Shown here one piece after another: positions 63,616-64,000 of a stretch of DNA of 64,000 nt (position 1 is the stretch's first letter; every line of letters starts with the position of its first letter). The DNA is taken from the NCBI GenBank assembly GCA_020638095.1, contig JACKJF010000003.1, forward strand, positions 372,001 through 436,000, in the 5' to 3' direction. The position numbers and the translations under genes were made by a program. The notes under the pieces were generated by a model. It did no database searches. It was not told the DNA's origin and saw only the letters and a program-made list of their open reading frames with translations. The DNA is from Hyphomicrobiaceae bacterium. GTDB lineage: Bacteria > Pseudomonadota > Alphaproteobacteria > Rhizobiales > Devosiaceae.

Positions 63616-64000
63616 GTGCCTGAGAACGCCGACAAACCTCAACTCGTGCTCATGGGCCGCATCGGCGCGGCCCATGGCATTCGGGGCGAGGTCCGGATCA
63701 AGAGTCACACCGAAGTCCCGATCGATATTGCCTCGTATGGTCCGCTAACTGACAAGACCGGCGCGCGTCGGTTCGAGATCGTCAACGCGCGCCTTGCCAA
63801 GGACATGGTCATTGCCCGCCTCAAGGGCGTGACCGACCGCACGGAAGCCGAAAAGCTCAACGGCACGGATCTCTACGTCGCCCGTTCGGCAATTGAGACG
63901 CCGGAGGACGAGGATGAGTTCCTGCAGTCCGACCTGATCGGCCTTGAAGTGCGCGATACCGAAGGACGCCGTCTCGGCCGGATCAAGGCCATTCTCAACT
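63616..64000 (+). CDS. rimM: 16S rRNA processing protein RimM (partial, cut by window edge)
   Basis: The first 128 codons are visible. From a GTG start with GGGAGG before it, the protein reads into LVLMGRIGAAHGIRGEVRIK and SHTEVPIDIASYGPL, then GVTDRTEAEKLNGTDLYV, characteristic of RimM, followed by the start of the PRC-barrel (DLIGLEVRDTEGRRLGRIKAI). RimM binds S19 and helps 30S maturation. An ATG at 63652 is a possible alternative start. trmD would be expected next, beyond the window; rplS, often its neighbour, is 31 kb away. Confidence 0.93.
   Translation, partial: MPENADKPQLVLMGRIGAAHGIRGEVRIKSHTEVPIDIASYGPLTDKTGARRFEIVNARLAKDMVIARLKGVTDRTEAEKLNGTDLYVARSAIETPEDEDEFLQSDLIGLEVRDTEGRRLGRIKAILN

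Overview
The window is GC-rich chromosomal DNA from an alphaproteobacterium, most likely of the order Hyphomicrobiales (a Devosia/Pelagibacterium-like lineage is my guess). The basis is gene content and order (mdh-sucC-sucD-sucA-sucB, ffh-rpsP-rimM, dapF-mtaB-ftsY-ispZ), an Omp19-like AprI/Inh lipoprotein, a flavin-reductase/DUF2271/ApbE cluster and palindromic intergenic repeats of the kind common in this order. No prophage, insertion sequence, rRNA or CRISPR array was seen. Almost all genes look intact; two are cut by the window edges (a PII gene at the left, rimM at the right).

Layout. 0-1.3 kb: two PII signalling genes on the minus strand, each with its own sigma-54 type promoter and a pair of NtrC-like sites. 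1.3-7.5 kb: a UbiH-type hydroxylase, Trm112-like and Lon-N-domain proteins, a thioredoxin-TPR protein, tRNA-Gly(GCC), an oxidoreductase and a two-component system. 7.6-12.4 kb: a DUF2271 / PepSY-flavoreductase / ApbE cluster divergent from that two-component system, then two small membrane proteins. 12.5-15.1 kb: aldo/keto reductase, RlpA, TIM-barrel protein. 15.1-21.4 kb: three probable type I secretion substrates with RTX repeats and a shared C-terminal module; the middle one is a serralysin-type metalloprotease carrying a nidogen-like domain. 21.5-31.5 kb: GMC oxidoreductase, an atypical pyruvate kinase-like protein, PPK2, a large FAD/Fe-S D-lactate dehydrogenase-type protein, an ECF sigma/anti-sigma pair with a probable target gene, and an MBL-fold hydrolase under a strong palindrome.

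31.6-37.4 kb: rplS, a copper-handling pair (DUF2946-like, PCu(A)C), a divergent YafY-type regulator/hypothetical pair, an AprI/Inh lipoprotein, zapE and an AT-richer LEM-3-like GIY-YIG gene that looks inserted. 37.6-46.8 kb: TCA-cycle cluster mdh-(orf)-sucC-(orf-orf)-sucD-sucA-sucB, ending at a clear terminator; the two genes between sucC and sucD are secreted paralogues of each other. 46.9-53.7 kb: an orphan secreted protein, LysE and MAPEG proteins, meeting the convergent dapF-mtaB-ftsY-aldolase-ispZ operon; ftsY holds 33 perfect copies of a hexanucleotide. 53.9-61.1 kb: a soluble chemotaxis transducer, sugar isomerase-like protein, M29 aminopeptidase, an unknown protein with an internal duplication, an acyltransferase-like protein and a DUF4336 protein. 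61.1-64 kb: a structured, probably transcribed noncoding stretch, then ffh, rpsP and the start of rimM.

Functionally most of the window is housekeeping: central carbon metabolism, protein targeting, translation and nitrogen signalling. The accessory interest lies in the nitrogen-control promoters, the secreted RTX trio, the extracytoplasmic flavin cluster, the paralogues inside the suc operon, the ftsY microsatellite and the candidate RNA upstream of ffh. All functional calls come from reading motifs by eye; no database search was run.
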